In this document: positions 17,210 to 26,501 of the stretch, piece after piece
Numbering within the stretch: position 1 is the first letter of the stretch
Layout: every line of letters begins with the position of its first letter
Origin: DASXHD01 sp036488725
Lineage (GTDB): Bacteria; Myxococcota_A; Polyangia; Polyangiales; Polyangiaceae
DNA: 64,000 nt
Assembly: GCA_036488725.1 (NCBI GenBank)
Contig: DASXHD010000128.1
Location: 1 to 64,000 of the forward strand
Reading direction: 5' to 3'
Notes under the pieces: model-generated
What the model was told of the DNA's origin: nothing
Databases searched by the model: none
What the model saw: the letters and a program-made list of their open reading frames with translations, nothing else
Program-made: the position numbers and the translations under genes

Positions 17210-18754
17210 ATGCACGTCCTCCTGTGCAGTGCCTATTTCGGCGTTCTTCTTTTGCTCGCCAGCTACGGCCTCCACCGCTCGCACCTCGTCCTCACGCTTC
17301 TTCGTTTGCGGAAGAAGCTCGCCGCCGGCCACGTCGTGCCCGAGGTGCCCGAAGGCGCCACGCTCCCGCACGTCACGATTCAGCTGCCGCTCTTCAACGA
17401 GGCGACGGTCGCCGTGCGCTTGCTCGAGCACGTCTCGCGCATCGACTACCCGCGCGACCGCTTCGAAATTCAAGTGCTCGACGACTCGACCGACGAAACC
17501 GGCCAGCTCGTGCGCGCCGCGATTCGACGTCTCGCCGACGACGAAGCCACGCGCGATTTGGACGTCGTCTACATCCACCGCGTCGATCGCAAAGGCTACA
17601 AAGCGGGCGCGCTCGACGCCGGGCTCGAGGTCGCCAAGGGCGAGCTCGTCGCGATCTTCGACGCCGACTTCCTCCCGCAGCCCGAGTTCGTGCGCGCGCT
17701 CGTGCCGCACTTCTTCGACAGCAAGGTCGGGATGGTGCAGGCGCGTTGGGGTCACTTGAACCGCGACCTCTCGCTCCTCACGCGCGTGCAAGCGCTCATG
17801 CTCGACGGGCACCACCTCGTCGAAAACCGCGCGCGCGCGGCGGCGGGTTGGCTCTTCAACTTCTCGGGCACCGGCGGCATCTGGCGCAAAGCGGCGATCG
17901 CCGACGCGGGCGGCTGGCAGCACGACACGCTGACCGAAGATTTGGATCTGTCGTACCGCGCGCAGCTCGGCGGGTGGAAGTTCGTCTACCGCGACGACGT
18001 CGTGACCCCGGCCGAATTGCCCGAGGACGTGAGCGCCTTCCGCGCGCAGCAATACCGCTGGGCGAAGGGAACCGTGCAAACTGCACGTAAATTGCTCGAG
18101 CGCGTCTTGACCGCGCGCCTCACGCTCGATCAGCGGCTCGAGGCGTTCTTCCACCTGACGCCGCATTTCGCCTACCCGCTCATGATGATCTTGAGCGTGC
18201 TCCTCTTGCCGGCGCTCGTGCTCATGCCGGCGACCGATCCGAAGACGATGCTGCTCATCGATCTTCCGCTCTGCATCGGGACGACCGGCTCGCTCGCCGC
18301 GTTCTACGCGATGGCGGAGCTCGCGCAGGGCCGCCGTCGGCGCGACGCGCTTCGCACGCTCCCCGCGCTCCTCGCGCTCGGCGCGGGCCTCGCGCCGCAT
18401 TTGACGAAGGCCGTGTTCGAAGGTCTGGGGACGATGTCGGGCGAGTTCGTGCGGACGCCGAAAAAAGGCGACTCGTCGGGCACGCGCTACCGTACGCGCG
18501 CTGACTTGCCGCTGACCGAGGTCGGCCTGTGTCTCCTCTCGTTCGCGAGCGTCGTCGCCGCGATGGAAACCGGGCACTGGTTCGCGGCGCCGTTCGCCGC
18601 GATCTTCACGTTCGGCTACGGCTACGTCGCGACGCTCGTCGCGATGGAGCAATTCGCGCGCCGCCGCGCGGCGACCCAGACGGCCGGCGCGAGCGACAGC
18701 GTCCCGCCGCCTGCGCCGTCCGACGTCGAATCCGAAACCGAGCTTGCGGCTTGA
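17210..18754 (+). CDS. Family 2 processive-type glycosyltransferase
   Basis: A 514-residue membrane glycosyltransferase of the cellulose synthase-like GT2 group. It has one N-terminal helix, a cytosolic catalytic domain with DDSTDE, the metal-binding DAD (IFDADF), TEDLDLS with the likely catalytic Asp, and the QQYRW motif that binds the acceptor chain in processive enzymes. Four or so C-terminal helices follow. The set of motifs is complete. I chose ATG 17210; an in-frame TTG at 17177 would add 11 residues. It probably makes a beta-linked polysaccharide or a glycolipid. No PilZ domain and no bcsB/C-type partners are adjacent, so a cellulose role is not supported. Confidence 0.9.
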   Translation: MHVLLCSAYFGVLLLLASYGLHRSHLVLTLLRLRKKLAAGHVVPEVPEGATLPHVTIQLPLFNEATVAVRLLEHVSRIDYPRDRFEIQVLDDSTDETGQLVRAAIRRLADDEATRDLDVVYIHRVDRKGYKAGALDAGLEVAKGELVAIFDADFLPQPEFVRALVPHFFDSKVGMVQARWGHLNRDLSLLTRVQALMLDGHHLVENRARAAAGWLFNFSGTGGIWRKAAIADAGGWQHDTLTEDLDLSYRAQLGGWKFVYRDDVVTPAELPEDVSAFRAQQYRWAKGTVQTARKLLERVLTARLTLDQRLEAFFHLTPHFAYPLMMILSVLLLPALVLMPATDPKTMLLIDLPLCIGTTGSLAAFYAMAELAQGRRRRDALRTLPALLALGAGLAPHLTKAVFEGLGTMSGEFVRTPKKGDSSGTRYRTRADLPLTEVGLCLLSFASVVAAMETGHWFAAPFAAIFTFGYGYVATLVAMEQFARRRAATQTAGASDSVPPPAPSDVESETELAA

Positions 18755-18794
18755 GCTGCGTCCCAAAACGCGCGTAGTCTCGGACTGACAGGCG

Positions 18795-19130
18795 ATGACG
18801 AAAGCGGAGATCGTTCAAGCCATCTACACGCGCGTCGGCGGCTTCTCGAAGAAGGAGTCCGCGGACATCGTGGATCTCGTCTTCGAGATGATGAAGGAGA
18901 CGCTCTCCAAGGGCGAACGCATCAAGGTGACGAACTTCGGCAACTTCGTCTTGCGCGACAAAGGCGAGCGTCCGGGCCGTAACCCGCAGACCGGCGCGCC
19001 GATCAAAATTTCCCAGCGCCGCGTGCTCACTTTCAAAGTCAGCAAGAACTTGAAGGACGCGCTCAACAAGCTCGGCGCCGAGTCGCCCATCGCAGCCGCG
19101 CCCGCGGCGACGCCCGCGCCCAAACCGTGA
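18795..19130 (+). CDS. ihfA: Integration host factor alpha-like DNA-bending protein
   Basis: A 111-residue HU/IHF-family protein. It has the N-terminal MTKAEIVQAIYTRVGGFSKK helices, the NFGNF core, and the arm carrying GRNPQTGAPI with the Pro that intercalates into DNA. The alpha-type assignment rests on the overall sequence and on the neighbouring MerR-type gene, a pairing common in Proteobacteria. The last 15 or so residues (AAAPAATPAPKP) are an Ala/Pro extension beyond the usual 95-99. It bends DNA at promoters and in recombination. The stop TGA overlaps the next gene's GTG start. Confidence 0.93.
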   Translation: MTKAEIVQAIYTRVGGFSKKESADIVDLVFEMMKETLSKGERIKVTNFGNFVLRDKGERPGRNPQTGAPIKISQRRVLTFKVSKNLKDALNKLGAESPIAAAPAATPAPKP

Positions 19131-19561
19131 GCGAGTCGCTTCCGCAGAAGCTTTACTTCCGCATCGGGGAAGTCGCAGGGATCGTCGGCGTGGAGCCGCA
19201 CGTGCTTCGTTATTGGGAGCGCGAGTTCCGCAGCATTCGGCCGACCAAGAGCGCGCGCGGCCAGCGCGTCTACTCGCGACGCGACGTCGAGAATCTGCTG
19301 CGCGTGCGCGAGCTCCTCTATACGCAGGGCTTCACGATCGCCGGCGCGCGCAAACAGCTCCAGCGTCCCGCGTCGAAGGACGCGCCCGCCGAGGCCCCGC
19401 GCGCCGAGCTCGCGCTCGAAAACGGCTCGGGTAACAAACCGCCGCCGGTGCAAGCGGCGCCGCCGCCGGAGGATCCGCCGCGCCACGGGGAAACGCTCCG
19501 CGGAACGCTCGCCGCGCTCCGCGACGAAGTCTCGGCGTTCCTCGATGAGCTCGGCGGCTGA
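19127..19561 (+). CDS. MerR-family DNA-binding regulator
   Basis: A 144-residue protein with an N-terminal MerR winged helix (FRIGEVAGIVGVEPHVLRYW, about 10-30) and the wing and helices to about 75. A disordered Pro/Ala-rich segment and a short C-terminal helix follow in place of a long dimerisation helix and metal site. This is the small MerR-like type that usually follows ihfA. The GTG start at 19127 overlaps the ihfA stop (GTGA), so translation is coupled. Its effector, if any, is unknown. Confidence 0.85.
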   Translation: MSESLPQKLYFRIGEVAGIVGVEPHVLRYWEREFRSIRPTKSARGQRVYSRRDVENLLRVRELLYTQGFTIAGARKQLQRPASKDAPAEAPRAELALENGSGNKPPPVQAAPPPEDPPRHGETLRGTLAALRDEVSAFLDELGG

Positions 19562-20144
19562 GATTCGACTGAGCCTGCCCGCCGGCTATGCCGCGGGCGA
19601 CCTCGCGTCGCCGGATTTTTCGCAGTCGCCTCGTCTGGCGCTCGAGCAGTGGCAGAGCGCGCGCGACACCTCCGGGCAAATCGTGCTCGCGTGGGGCTGC
19701 GCGGCGGCCGGCGCGACTTCCTGGAGCGCCGACGCGACCGAGCTCGCGCAAGGCAAGCTCGCCGAGCTCGCGTCGAGCACCGCCGCGCGCATGGCCAGCC
19801 ACGCGACGCCGATGCACGTCGTCGCGACCGCCGACGAAGGCCGCACGCGCGCTCTGGCAGTCGACGGCGACACACAAAACGGGACCGCGCGCACGTTCGT
19901 CGCGTTCACGTCGGGTCGCGCGCACGGCTGCTTCGTTTTGTGCACCGACGCGTCGTGCGAGGGCGCCGTGCGCGAGGCTCGCGTCGAAGGCGCGCTCGTG
20001 CCGCCGCCGTCCACGGGCCTCGGCCTCCGCACGCTCGGCCTCGCCGTCCATCACCCGCGCGGCGCCCTCGCCGTCCTCGGCGCGGTCCTCGTCGCGGCGG
20101 CCGCGTTCGCCATCGCGACGCGCCCTCGCGTACGGCTCGGCTAA
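19545..20144 (+). CDS. Unknown protein with C-terminal membrane helix
   Basis: A 199-residue protein whose start overlaps the MerR-type gene by 17 bases in another frame. The body is soluble and Ala-rich with two close Cys residues (FVLCTDASC). The last 35 residues hold one hydrophobic helix (GALAVLGAVLVAAAAFAIAT) followed by Arg, so the bulk should face the cytosol as a tail-anchored protein. No family is recognised. The overlap suggests cotranscription with ihfA and the regulator. Confidence 0.6.
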   Translation: MSSAAEIRLSLPAGYAAGDLASPDFSQSPRLALEQWQSARDTSGQIVLAWGCAAAGATSWSADATELAQGKLAELASSTAARMASHATPMHVVATADEGRTRALAVDGDTQNGTARTFVAFTSGRAHGCFVLCTDASCEGAVREARVEGALVPPPSTGLGLRTLGLAVHHPRGALAVLGAVLVAAAAFAIATRPRVRLG

Positions 20145-20187
20145 GTCCCTTTCCGCGCTCGAGTTAGGCGTGTTACAAGGCTCGGCC

Positions 20188-22197
20188 ATGCGGGCTCGAG
20201 CTCTCGCGATCTTCCTGTGTGCCTTCGCGCTTTTCCCGCTCGTGCTCTGCCGTACGGCGCGCGCGCAAACGCAGCCCACCGACGCCGGCGCGCCGATGCC
20301 GATGCCAACGACGAGCGCGACCGTGCGCCCGACGCTCGTGCCGGTGGCGCCACCGCCGACGATGACGGCCGCTCCCGCGCCGGTGCCCGCCCCCGCGGTG
20401 AAGGCGACCGACGACACCAAAGCGGCCCCCGCGCGCTCGACCGACGACATCCCAGCGAACCCCAACGAGGTCTTCGCCGAAGACTGGTGGGGCCGCACGC
20501 GCCCGGTGCTCGAGCTCCACGGCTACTTCCGCACGCGCGCCGAGCTGCTCCAAAATTTTTCGCTCGGCCGCCACGATCTTCCGAGCAGCGGGCTCTGGCC
20601 GCAGCCGCTCGACAACTCCTTCCAAGTCGCCAACGGCAGCCGCGTGAACCTCTCGCTCTGCGGCGACAACGGCGCGACGCCCTGCAAAGACCAAACGCAG
20701 TCGACCGCGAACATGCGCTTCCGCATGAACCCCGAGCTCCACATCTCGGACAACTTGCGGATCATGGCGCAGGTCGACGCGTTCGATAACATGGTGCTCG
20801 GCTCGACGCCGGACAGCTACGCGCTGCAACCAGGCAGCGTCCCGAACGGCTCGACCGGCTACCAGCAAGCGCAAGGCATCTATCAGCCGAGCGGCTACAA
20901 CACCTTCGCGCCCGTCGGCATCTTCACGACGACCGAAGGCCCGCCGACCGCGGGCATCAACTCGTTCTCGAACTCGGTCGCGTTCAAGCGCGCGTGGGCC
21001 GAGTACATGACGCCGCTCGGCCAGCTCCGCTTCGGCCGCATGCCGAGCCAGTGGGGCCTCGGCATCCTCGCCAACTCGGGCGACAAGATCGACGACGATT
21101 ACCAGACCAACGTCGACCGCATCATGTTCGTCACCGGCATCAAGTCGCTCGACTTGTACTTCGCCGGCATGTGGGACTTCGTGAACTCGGGCCCGACGAC
21201 GAGCACGCCTTACGACATTTACGGCGGCCAGCCGGTCAACAACTGCAACATGTGCAACGTCAACGAGTGGGGCCTCGTCGTCGCGCACAAGACGAACCCC
21301 GAGCTCCAGAAGCTCAAGCTCGCGCGCGGCGATCTCGTGGTCAACGGCGGCCTCTTCACGATCCTGCGCAGCCAGTACCTCGACGTGCAGAATGCGTTGA
21401 ATCCCATCGTCATCAACCAGAACCCAGCCGTGTCGGATCTCACGAACACAGGCGTCATCCGCCGCAACGCGTGGGCGCTCATCCCGGATCTCTGGCTTCA
21501 AATCCTCTACAAGAAATTCCGTCTCGAGGCCGAGGGCGTCGCCATTCTCGGCGAGGTCGGCGCGATCCCGGGCGGCGCGTACAACCAGTTCAAGCAGACC
21601 GACGTCCGCATGTGGGGCATGGCCGCGCAGACCGAGTTCCGCGCGCTCGAGGACAAGCTGCACTTGCAGTTCGACTTCGGCTACGCGAGCGGCGACCAGT
21701 GGGCGCAGAACTCGCTCGGCACGCCCGGCCTCAACCCCGAGCTGAACGGCAACGCGATCACGACGTTCTCGTTCCACCCGGCGTACACGGTCGACCTCAT
21801 CTTCTTCCGCAAGATCCTGACGCGCGTCGAGGGCGCTTATTATTTCCGCCCCGAGGTCGACTACGATTTCATTCGCAACCAGAACGGCCAGAAATTCGGC
21901 GGCGGCGCCGCGCTCATCTGGAGCCGCGCGAGCGAGTTCTACCAAGCGCCCGGCCACCAGCCCGACCTCGGCGTCGAGCTCGATCTCCAGCTCTACTACC
22001 AAGCCAAAGACGGCTCGCTCAACGACGACCCGTCGAAGATCGGCGGCTTCTACACGATGCTGCAATACGGCGTCTTCTTCCCGCTCGGCGGTCTCGGTTA
22101 CTTGCCGAGCCAACAAGCGCTCGTTCCAGGAATCGACAGCGGCTGGGACGTCTCCGCCGCTCAGACGGTGCGCTGGTTCGTCGGCGTCGTATATTGA
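20188..22197 (+). CDS. Large outer-membrane protein, myxobacterial type
   Basis: A 669-residue protein with a signal peptide (MRARALAIFLCAFALFPLVL, cleavage near ARAQ) and a Pro/Thr/Ala-rich segment to about residue 85. A large beta-rich domain follows, with alternating aromatic strands and many Trp, Tyr and Asn residues, as in alginate-porin or OprD-like barrels. It ends in Tyr, with Trp shortly before (VRWFVGVVY), fitting an outer-membrane barrel. It resembles a group of uncharacterised large outer-membrane proteins of myxobacteria, possibly TIGR04551, which I recall rather than can check. ATG 20188 fits the signal peptide; the frame stays open far upstream, where it only shadows the previous gene. 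Confidence 0.75.
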   Translation: MRARALAIFLCAFALFPLVLCRTARAQTQPTDAGAPMPMPTTSATVRPTLVPVAPPPTMTAAPAPVPAPAVKATDDTKAAPARSTDDIPANPNEVFAEDWWGRTRPVLELHGYFRTRAELLQNFSLGRHDLPSSGLWPQPLDNSFQVANGSRVNLSLCGDNGATPCKDQTQSTANMRFRMNPELHISDNLRIMAQVDAFDNMVLGSTPDSYALQPGSVPNGSTGYQQAQGIYQPSGYNTFAPVGIFTTTEGPPTAGINSFSNSVAFKRAWAEYMTPLGQLRFGRMPSQWGLGILANSGDKIDDDYQTNVDRIMFVTGIKSLDLYFAGMWDFVNSGPTTSTPYDIYGGQPVNNCNMCNVNEWGLVVAHKTNPELQKLKLARGDLVVNGGLFTILRSQYLDVQNALNPIVINQNPAVSDLTNTGVIRRNAWALIPDLWLQILYKKFRLEAEGVAILGEVGAIPGGAYNQFKQTDVRMWGMAAQTEFRALEDKLHLQFDFGYASGDQWAQNSLGTPGLNPELNGNAITTFSFHPAYTVDLIFFRKILTRVEGAYYFRPEVDYDFIRNQNGQKFGGGAALIWSRASEFYQAPGHQPDLGVELDLQLYYQAKDGSLNDDPSKIGGFYTMLQYGVFFPLGGLGYLPSQQALVPGIDSGWDVSAAQTVRWFVGVVY

Positions 22198-22210
22198 CGC
22201 CCGCCTGCCC

Positions 22211-23575
22211 ATGCCGAAAATTTTGATCGTCGACGATCAGCGCAACATGCGCACGACGCTCGCGATGATGCTTCGCGGCGTCGGCTACGAGGTCGAGGAA
22301 GCCGCCGACGGCGACCAAGGCGCGACGAGCGGCGCCACCGGCGCGTTCGATCTCGTGCTCACCGATCTGCGCATGGGCCAGAAAGACGGCATCGACGTCC
22401 TCCGCGCGATCAAAGAGCGCCAGCCGATGACCGAGGTCATCGTGATGACGGCGTACGGCACGATCGAGAGCGCGGTCGAGGCGATGCGCCTGGGCGCGTT
22501 CGACTACATTCAGAAGCCGTTCACCGAGCAAGAGCTGCTCGTGAAAGTCCAGAAGGCGCTCGAAAATCGGCGCCTCGCCGGCGAGGTCGCGCTGCTCACG
22601 CGCGAGTTCAAGGACCGCTACAAATTCGAAAACATCGTCGGCCGCTCGAGCGTCGTGCGCGAAGTTCTCGGCCGCGTCGTGCGCGTCGCGCCCACCGACG
22701 CCACCGTTCTCATCACCGGCGAAAGCGGCACCGGCAAAGAGCTCGTCGCGAAAGCGATCCACGCCAACAGCCGCCGCGCCGATCGCGCGTTCGTGTCCAT
22801 CAACTGCGCCGCGCTCACCGAGACGCTCCTCGAGAGCGAGCTCTTCGGTCACGCGAAAGGCTCCTTCACCGGCGCGCACACCGCGCGCAAAGGTCTCTTC
22901 GAAGAGGCCGACGGCGGAACTTTTTTCTTCGACGAAATCGCCGAGACGCCGAGCGCCGTCCAAGCCAAGCTCCTCCGCGCGATCCAAGAGCACGAGATCC
23001 GCCGCGTCGGAGAAAACAAACCGGTCCACGTCGACGTGCGCATCGTCGCCGCGACGAACCAAGATTTGCTGAAAGCGGTCTCCGAGAAGCGCTTCCGGCA
23101 AGACCTCTACTACCGGCTCAACGTCGCGCGCTTCTCGCTGCCGCCGCTCCGCGACCGGCGCGAGGACATCGCCGAGCTCACGTCGTACTTCCTCGACAAG
23201 TACAACCACAAGATGCGGACCCGCGCGCGCCTCTCGGACAACGTCATGGACGCGCTCATGCGTTACGACTTCCCCGGCAACGTGCGCGAGCTCGAGCACA
23301 TGGTGGAGCAAGCGGTGGCCCTCGTGCAGAACGGCGTCATCACGGCCGACGACATGATCACGCCGCCGTCGAGCACGTCCATGCGCGCCGTGCCCGATCC
23401 CGGCCGTCGCCAAACGCTCGCGGACGTCGTCGACGGCGCCGAGCGCCACGCGATCGAAACCGCGCTCCACGACGCCGCCGGCAGCCGCGAGCAAGCCGCC
23501 GAGCTCCTGGGAATCTCGGCGACCACCCTCTGGCGGAAGATGACCCGCCTCGGAATCGTGTTCGACACGCGCTGA
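22211..23575 (+). CDS. NtrC-family sigma-54-dependent response regulator
   Basis: A 454-residue activator of sigma-54 RNA polymerase. The receiver domain (1-120) has phosphoacceptor Asp52 and the conserved Lys near 104. The AAA+ domain (about 140-380) has Walker A GESGTGKE, the sigma-54 contact loop as GSFTGA instead of the usual GAFTGA, and Walker B FFFDE. The C-terminus carries a Fis-type helix-turn-helix (EQAAELLGISATTLWRKM). It starts 13 bases after the outer-membrane gene and no histidine kinase is adjacent, so its partner lies elsewhere. The Ala-to-Ser change in the loop is a known minor variant. Confidence 0.93.
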   Translation: MPKILIVDDQRNMRTTLAMMLRGVGYEVEEAADGDQGATSGATGAFDLVLTDLRMGQKDGIDVLRAIKERQPMTEVIVMTAYGTIESAVEAMRLGAFDYIQKPFTEQELLVKVQKALENRRLAGEVALLTREFKDRYKFENIVGRSSVVREVLGRVVRVAPTDATVLITGESGTGKELVAKAIHANSRRADRAFVSINCAALTETLLESELFGHAKGSFTGAHTARKGLFEEADGGTFFFDEIAETPSAVQAKLLRAIQEHEIRRVGENKPVHVDVRIVAATNQDLLKAVSEKRFRQDLYYRLNVARFSLPPLRDRREDIAELTSYFLDKYNHKMRTRARLSDNVMDALMRYDFPGNVRELEHMVEQAVALVQNGVITADDMITPPSSTSMRAVPDPGRRQTLADVVDGAERHAIETALHDAAGSREQAAELLGISATTLWRKMTRLGIVFDTR

Positions 23576-23595
23576 GCGCTCGGTCTTTTCAACCG

Positions 23596-23621
23596 TGCAA
23601 GGTGCAAACTGCAACTCTGCA
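23596..23621. repeat. Cluster of four TGCA words upstream of an atypical receiver gene
   Basis: In the gap between the NtrC-type gene and the next receiver gene, TGCA occurs at 23596, 23603, 23610 and 23618, with spacers of 3, 3 and 4 bases. Three-base spacing is the same as in the dispersed TGCA-N3-TGCA word seen elsewhere in the window. The cluster could be an operator array, but no binding protein is known. Confidence 0.4.
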
Positions 23622-23743
23622 CGGCCGACCGATCCCGCTCTCGCAAGTACTCTGGATGTGTGGCTTGCGCCGATGGCATTACCGTTGCTATGGCGCATGC
23701 GGGCAACATGGGATTTTTTCCGGCGCGCGCCGAAGAAGGTGGA

Positions 23744-24169
23744 ATGCCGACCGACCAGAGCGGCACGTTTCGACCGCTCGGCACGGAGCAGCGGCCGCAC
23801 GTCGTCGTCGTGGACGACGACTTCGCAGTCGCGCGCCAGCTCGCCTTGGCGTTGGAGCTCGAGGGCGTCGACGCGACGACCGCCGCCGACAGCGACGAAG
23901 CGCTCGCCACGCTCGGGCGCGCCGAGGCGGACGAACGCCCGGTCGACTTGGTCTTGGTCGAGCTGATGCTCCCCCGTCGAAGCGGCCTCGAGCTCGCGCG
24001 CGAGCTCCGCGCTCGGTACCCGAACCTCCGCATCGTCCTCACCGGCGCCTACCACCTGAGCGAGCGGCAGCTCGCGATGGCCGGCTGTAACGCGATCGCT
24101 TTCGTTCCGAAGCCGTGCGAGCCCGCGGTGGTCGCCGCGTTCGTGAAACGCAAGGTTTCGAAGAGCTAA
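23744..24169 (+). CDS. Single-domain receiver with Glu at the phosphoacceptor site
   Basis: A 141-residue stand-alone receiver (CheY-like) domain. The acidic pocket (VVVDDD, 24-26), the conserved Thr100 (IVLTG) and Lys123 (VPKP) are present, but the phosphoacceptor position is Glu73 (LVELMLP) where Asp is expected. Glu at this site often mimics the phosphorylated state, so it may be constitutively active or signal without phosphorylation. I prefer ATG 23744; upstream in-frame starts from GTG 23660 would add up to 28 residues of no clear fold. It lies between an NtrC-type regulator and queA, with no kinase nearby. Target unknown. Confidence 0.8.
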   Translation: MPTDQSGTFRPLGTEQRPHVVVVDDDFAVARQLALALELEGVDATTAADSDEALATLGRAEADERPVDLVLVELMLPRRSGLELARELRARYPNLRIVLTGAYHLSERQLAMAGCNAIAFVPKPCEPAVVAAFVKRKVSKS

Positions 24170-24219
24170 GGTTCTGCTCGACAACTGCCGGTCCGGCGGG
24201 AGATCATGGTCGATCGCGA

Positions 24220-25341
24220 ATGCGCGTCGACCGGCTCCACTACGATTTGCCACCCGATCGGATCGCGCAGTTCCCATGTGAGGACCGCGAGCAGGCGAGG
24301 CTGATGATGCTCCCCGCCACGGGCGAGGTGGCGGATCGGCGCATCGCGGAGCTCGCGGAGCTCGTACCGGCCGACAGTCTCGTCGTGCTCAACGACACGC
24401 GCGTGATGCCCGCGCGGCTCATCGCGCAAAAAGACACAGGCGGGCGCGTCGAGGTCTTTCTCGTGCGCATGGTCGGCGAACGTACCATCGAGGTCCACGG
24501 CGAGGCGCGCTCGGCGCAGGTGTGGCGCGCGCTCGGCAAGGCGTCCAAGGCCCTCCGTTTCGGAATCGACATGCGCGTCGTCTCGCCGAACGAGACGCGC
24601 GCGAGCGGCGCGCCCCATTCGAGCGCGGCGCTGTGGGTGCGCCTCCTCGGTCGCTCAGCCGAAGACGGCCTGCTCGAGGTCGCGCTCTACACGACGAACG
24701 CAGTTTCCGTGGGCGACGCGGTGCGCGCGTTCGGGCGCATGCCGCTTCCTCCGTACATCAAACGCGACGTCGATCCGCGCGACGCGGAGCGGTACCAAAC
24801 CGTCTTCGCGCGCGTCGAGGGCGCGATCGCCGCGCCGACCGCGGGCCTTCACCTCTCGCACGCGCTCCTCGGCCGGCTCGCCGTGCGCGGCGTGAAAGTC
24901 GTGAGCGTCACGCTCCACGTCGGGCTCGGCACGTTCCAGCCGGTGCTCGTCCAAGATCTCGACGAGCACAAGATGCATCGCGAGTGGTACGAGGTCGGCC
25001 GTCCGACGGCGCAAGCGATCGAAGACGCGCGAGCGCGCGGCGCGAAAATCGTCGCGGTGGGCACGACGGTCGTGCGCGCGCTCGAGTCCGCCGCCGCAGA
25101 AACGGGCTCGGTGCGCGCCTCGTCCGGCGAGACGGCGCTCCTCATCCAACCGGGTTATCGTTTCCGCGCCGTCGACATGCTGCTCACGAATTTTCACCTC
25201 CCGCGCTCCACGCTGCTCGCGCTCGTCTGCGCGTTCGGTGGCACCGAGCGCGTCATCGCGGCGTACGAACGAGCCGTGCGCGAGCACTATCGTTTCTACT
25301 CGTACGGCGACGCGATGCTCATCGAACGAAAGACCGAATGA
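24220..25341 (+). CDS. queA: S-adenosylmethionine:tRNA ribosyltransferase-isomerase
   Basis: QueA adds a cyclopentene ring, from the ribose of SAM, to preQ1 in tRNA to give epoxyqueuosine. The 373-residue protein begins MRVDRLHYDLPPDRIAQFP, the usual N-terminus, and has the family segments LNDTRVMPARL, the AAPTAGLH loop and GLGTFQPV. ATG 24220 is clear because the family alignment starts there. The stop overlaps the tgt start (ATGA), so queA and tgt are translationally coupled, as expected for queuosine synthesis. Confidence 0.95.
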   Translation: MRVDRLHYDLPPDRIAQFPCEDREQARLMMLPATGEVADRRIAELAELVPADSLVVLNDTRVMPARLIAQKDTGGRVEVFLVRMVGERTIEVHGEARSAQVWRALGKASKALRFGIDMRVVSPNETRASGAPHSSAALWVRLLGRSAEDGLLEVALYTTNAVSVGDAVRAFGRMPLPPYIKRDVDPRDAERYQTVFARVEGAIAAPTAGLHLSHALLGRLAVRGVKVVSVTLHVGLGTFQPVLVQDLDEHKMHREWYEVGRPTAQAIEDARARGAKIVAVGTTVVRALESAAAETGSVRASSGETALLIQPGYRFRAVDMLLTNFHLPRSTLLALVCAFGGTERVIAAYERAVREHYRFYSYGDAMLIERKTE

Positions 25342-26501
25342 AGCCTCGAGCGGACGGCTTCGCGTTCCGTGTATTATGCACGGATGGAGCGGCGCGCCGG
25401 AGCGTGCTGCGAACGCCGCATGGCGACGTCGACTTGCCGACGTTCATGCCGGTCGGCACGCAAGGCTCGGTCAAAGCGCTCGCGCCGGACGAGGTCGCGT
25501 CGACGGGCGCGCGCATCGTGCTCGGCAACACGTACCACTTGTGGCTGCGACCGGGCGAGGACGTCGTCGCGCGCCACGGGGGCCTGCACGGTTTCACCAA
25601 GTGGCCGCACGCGATGCTCACCGACTCGGGCGGCTTCCAAGCGTTCTCGCTGAACACGCGAGAAAAGTTGGTGCGCCCGAGCGAGGACGGCTTTCGCTTC
25701 AAATCGCACCTCGACGGCTCGCCGCGATTTCTCTCGCCCGAAATCGCGGTGCAAGTGCAAGCCAAGATCGGCGCCGACATCCAGATGCAGCTCGACGTGT
25801 GCCCGCCGGGCGACTCGCCGCGCGACGTCGTCGAAGCGGCGGTGAAACAAACGACGCGCTGGGCGAAGCGCGCCGTGGCGACGCCGCGCGGGCGGCAGCA
25901 AGCGCTCTTCGGAATCGTGCAGGGTGCATGCTTCGAAGATCTTCGTCTCGCGCACGCCGCGGAGCTCGCCGAGCTCCCGTTCGACGGTCTCGCGCTCGGC
26001 GGGTTCTCGGTCGGCGAGCCGAAAGACAAAATGTTCGCGACGATCGAAGCCGTCGCCCCGAAGCTCGACGCGGAGCGCCCGCGTTACTTGATGGGCGTCG
26101 GGACGCCGGAGGATTTACTCGCGTGCGTCGGCTTCGGCGTCGACATGTTCGACTGCGTCCTCCCGACGCGCAACGCGCGCAACGGGCAAGCGCTCACGCG
26201 CGACGGGAAAATCATCATCAAAAATAGCAAGCACGCGAGCGACGACTCGCCGCTCGACGCGTCATGCACGTGCGCGTGCTGCGCCGCAGGCTACTCGCGC
26301 GCGTATCTGAGACACTTGTATCTTGCAGGCGAAATACTCGTCTTGCGTTTGCTGTCGCTCCACAACCTGCACTTCTACGGCGAGCTCATGGCCGGCGCTC
26401 GCGCGGCCATCGAAGCCGGAAATTACGCGGCGTTCGCGCGCGCCGCGCTCGATCGCATGAAGCGCGAATCTGATACCGTGGAGCCCGCGTCGCCCCAATG
26501 A
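25338..26501 (+). CDS. tgt: tRNA-guanine transglycosylase
   Basis: Tgt swaps guanine 34 of tRNAs with GUN anticodons for preQ1, the step before QueA. The 387-residue enzyme shows LTDSGGFQ with the catalytic Asp, GGFSVGE, the nucleophile segment FDCVLPTRNARNGQAL and the zinc site SCTCACC (Cys-x-Cys-x2-Cys) with a following His (YLRHLYL). Everything expected is present. The start lies within the queA stop (ATGA), and its own stop overlaps the next gene in the same way, forming a three-gene coupled set. Confidence 0.96.
   Translation: MKPRADGFAFRVLCTDGAARRSVLRTPHGDVDLPTFMPVGTQGSVKALAPDEVASTGARIVLGNTYHLWLRPGEDVVARHGGLHGFTKWPHAMLTDSGGFQAFSLNTREKLVRPSEDGFRFKSHLDGSPRFLSPEIAVQVQAKIGADIQMQLDVCPPGDSPRDVVEAAVKQTTRWAKRAVATPRGRQQALFGIVQGACFEDLRLAHAAELAELPFDGLALGGFSVGEPKDKMFATIEAVAPKLDAERPRYLMGVGTPEDLLACVGFGVDMFDCVLPTRNARNGQALTRDGKIIIKNSKHASDDSPLDASCTCACCAAGYSRAYLRHLYLAGEILVLRLLSLHNLHFYGELMAGARAAIEAGNYAAFARAALDRMKRESDTVEPASPQ

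Noticed and set aside
17210..18754. Cellulose synthase subunit A
   Set aside because: GT2 motifs fit, but no PilZ domain and no bcsB/C/Z genes; processive GT2 is as far as the sequence goes.
19588..22197. Longer start for the large outer-membrane protein
   Set aside because: The added 200 residues shadow the gene at 19545-20144; a signal peptide begins at 20188.
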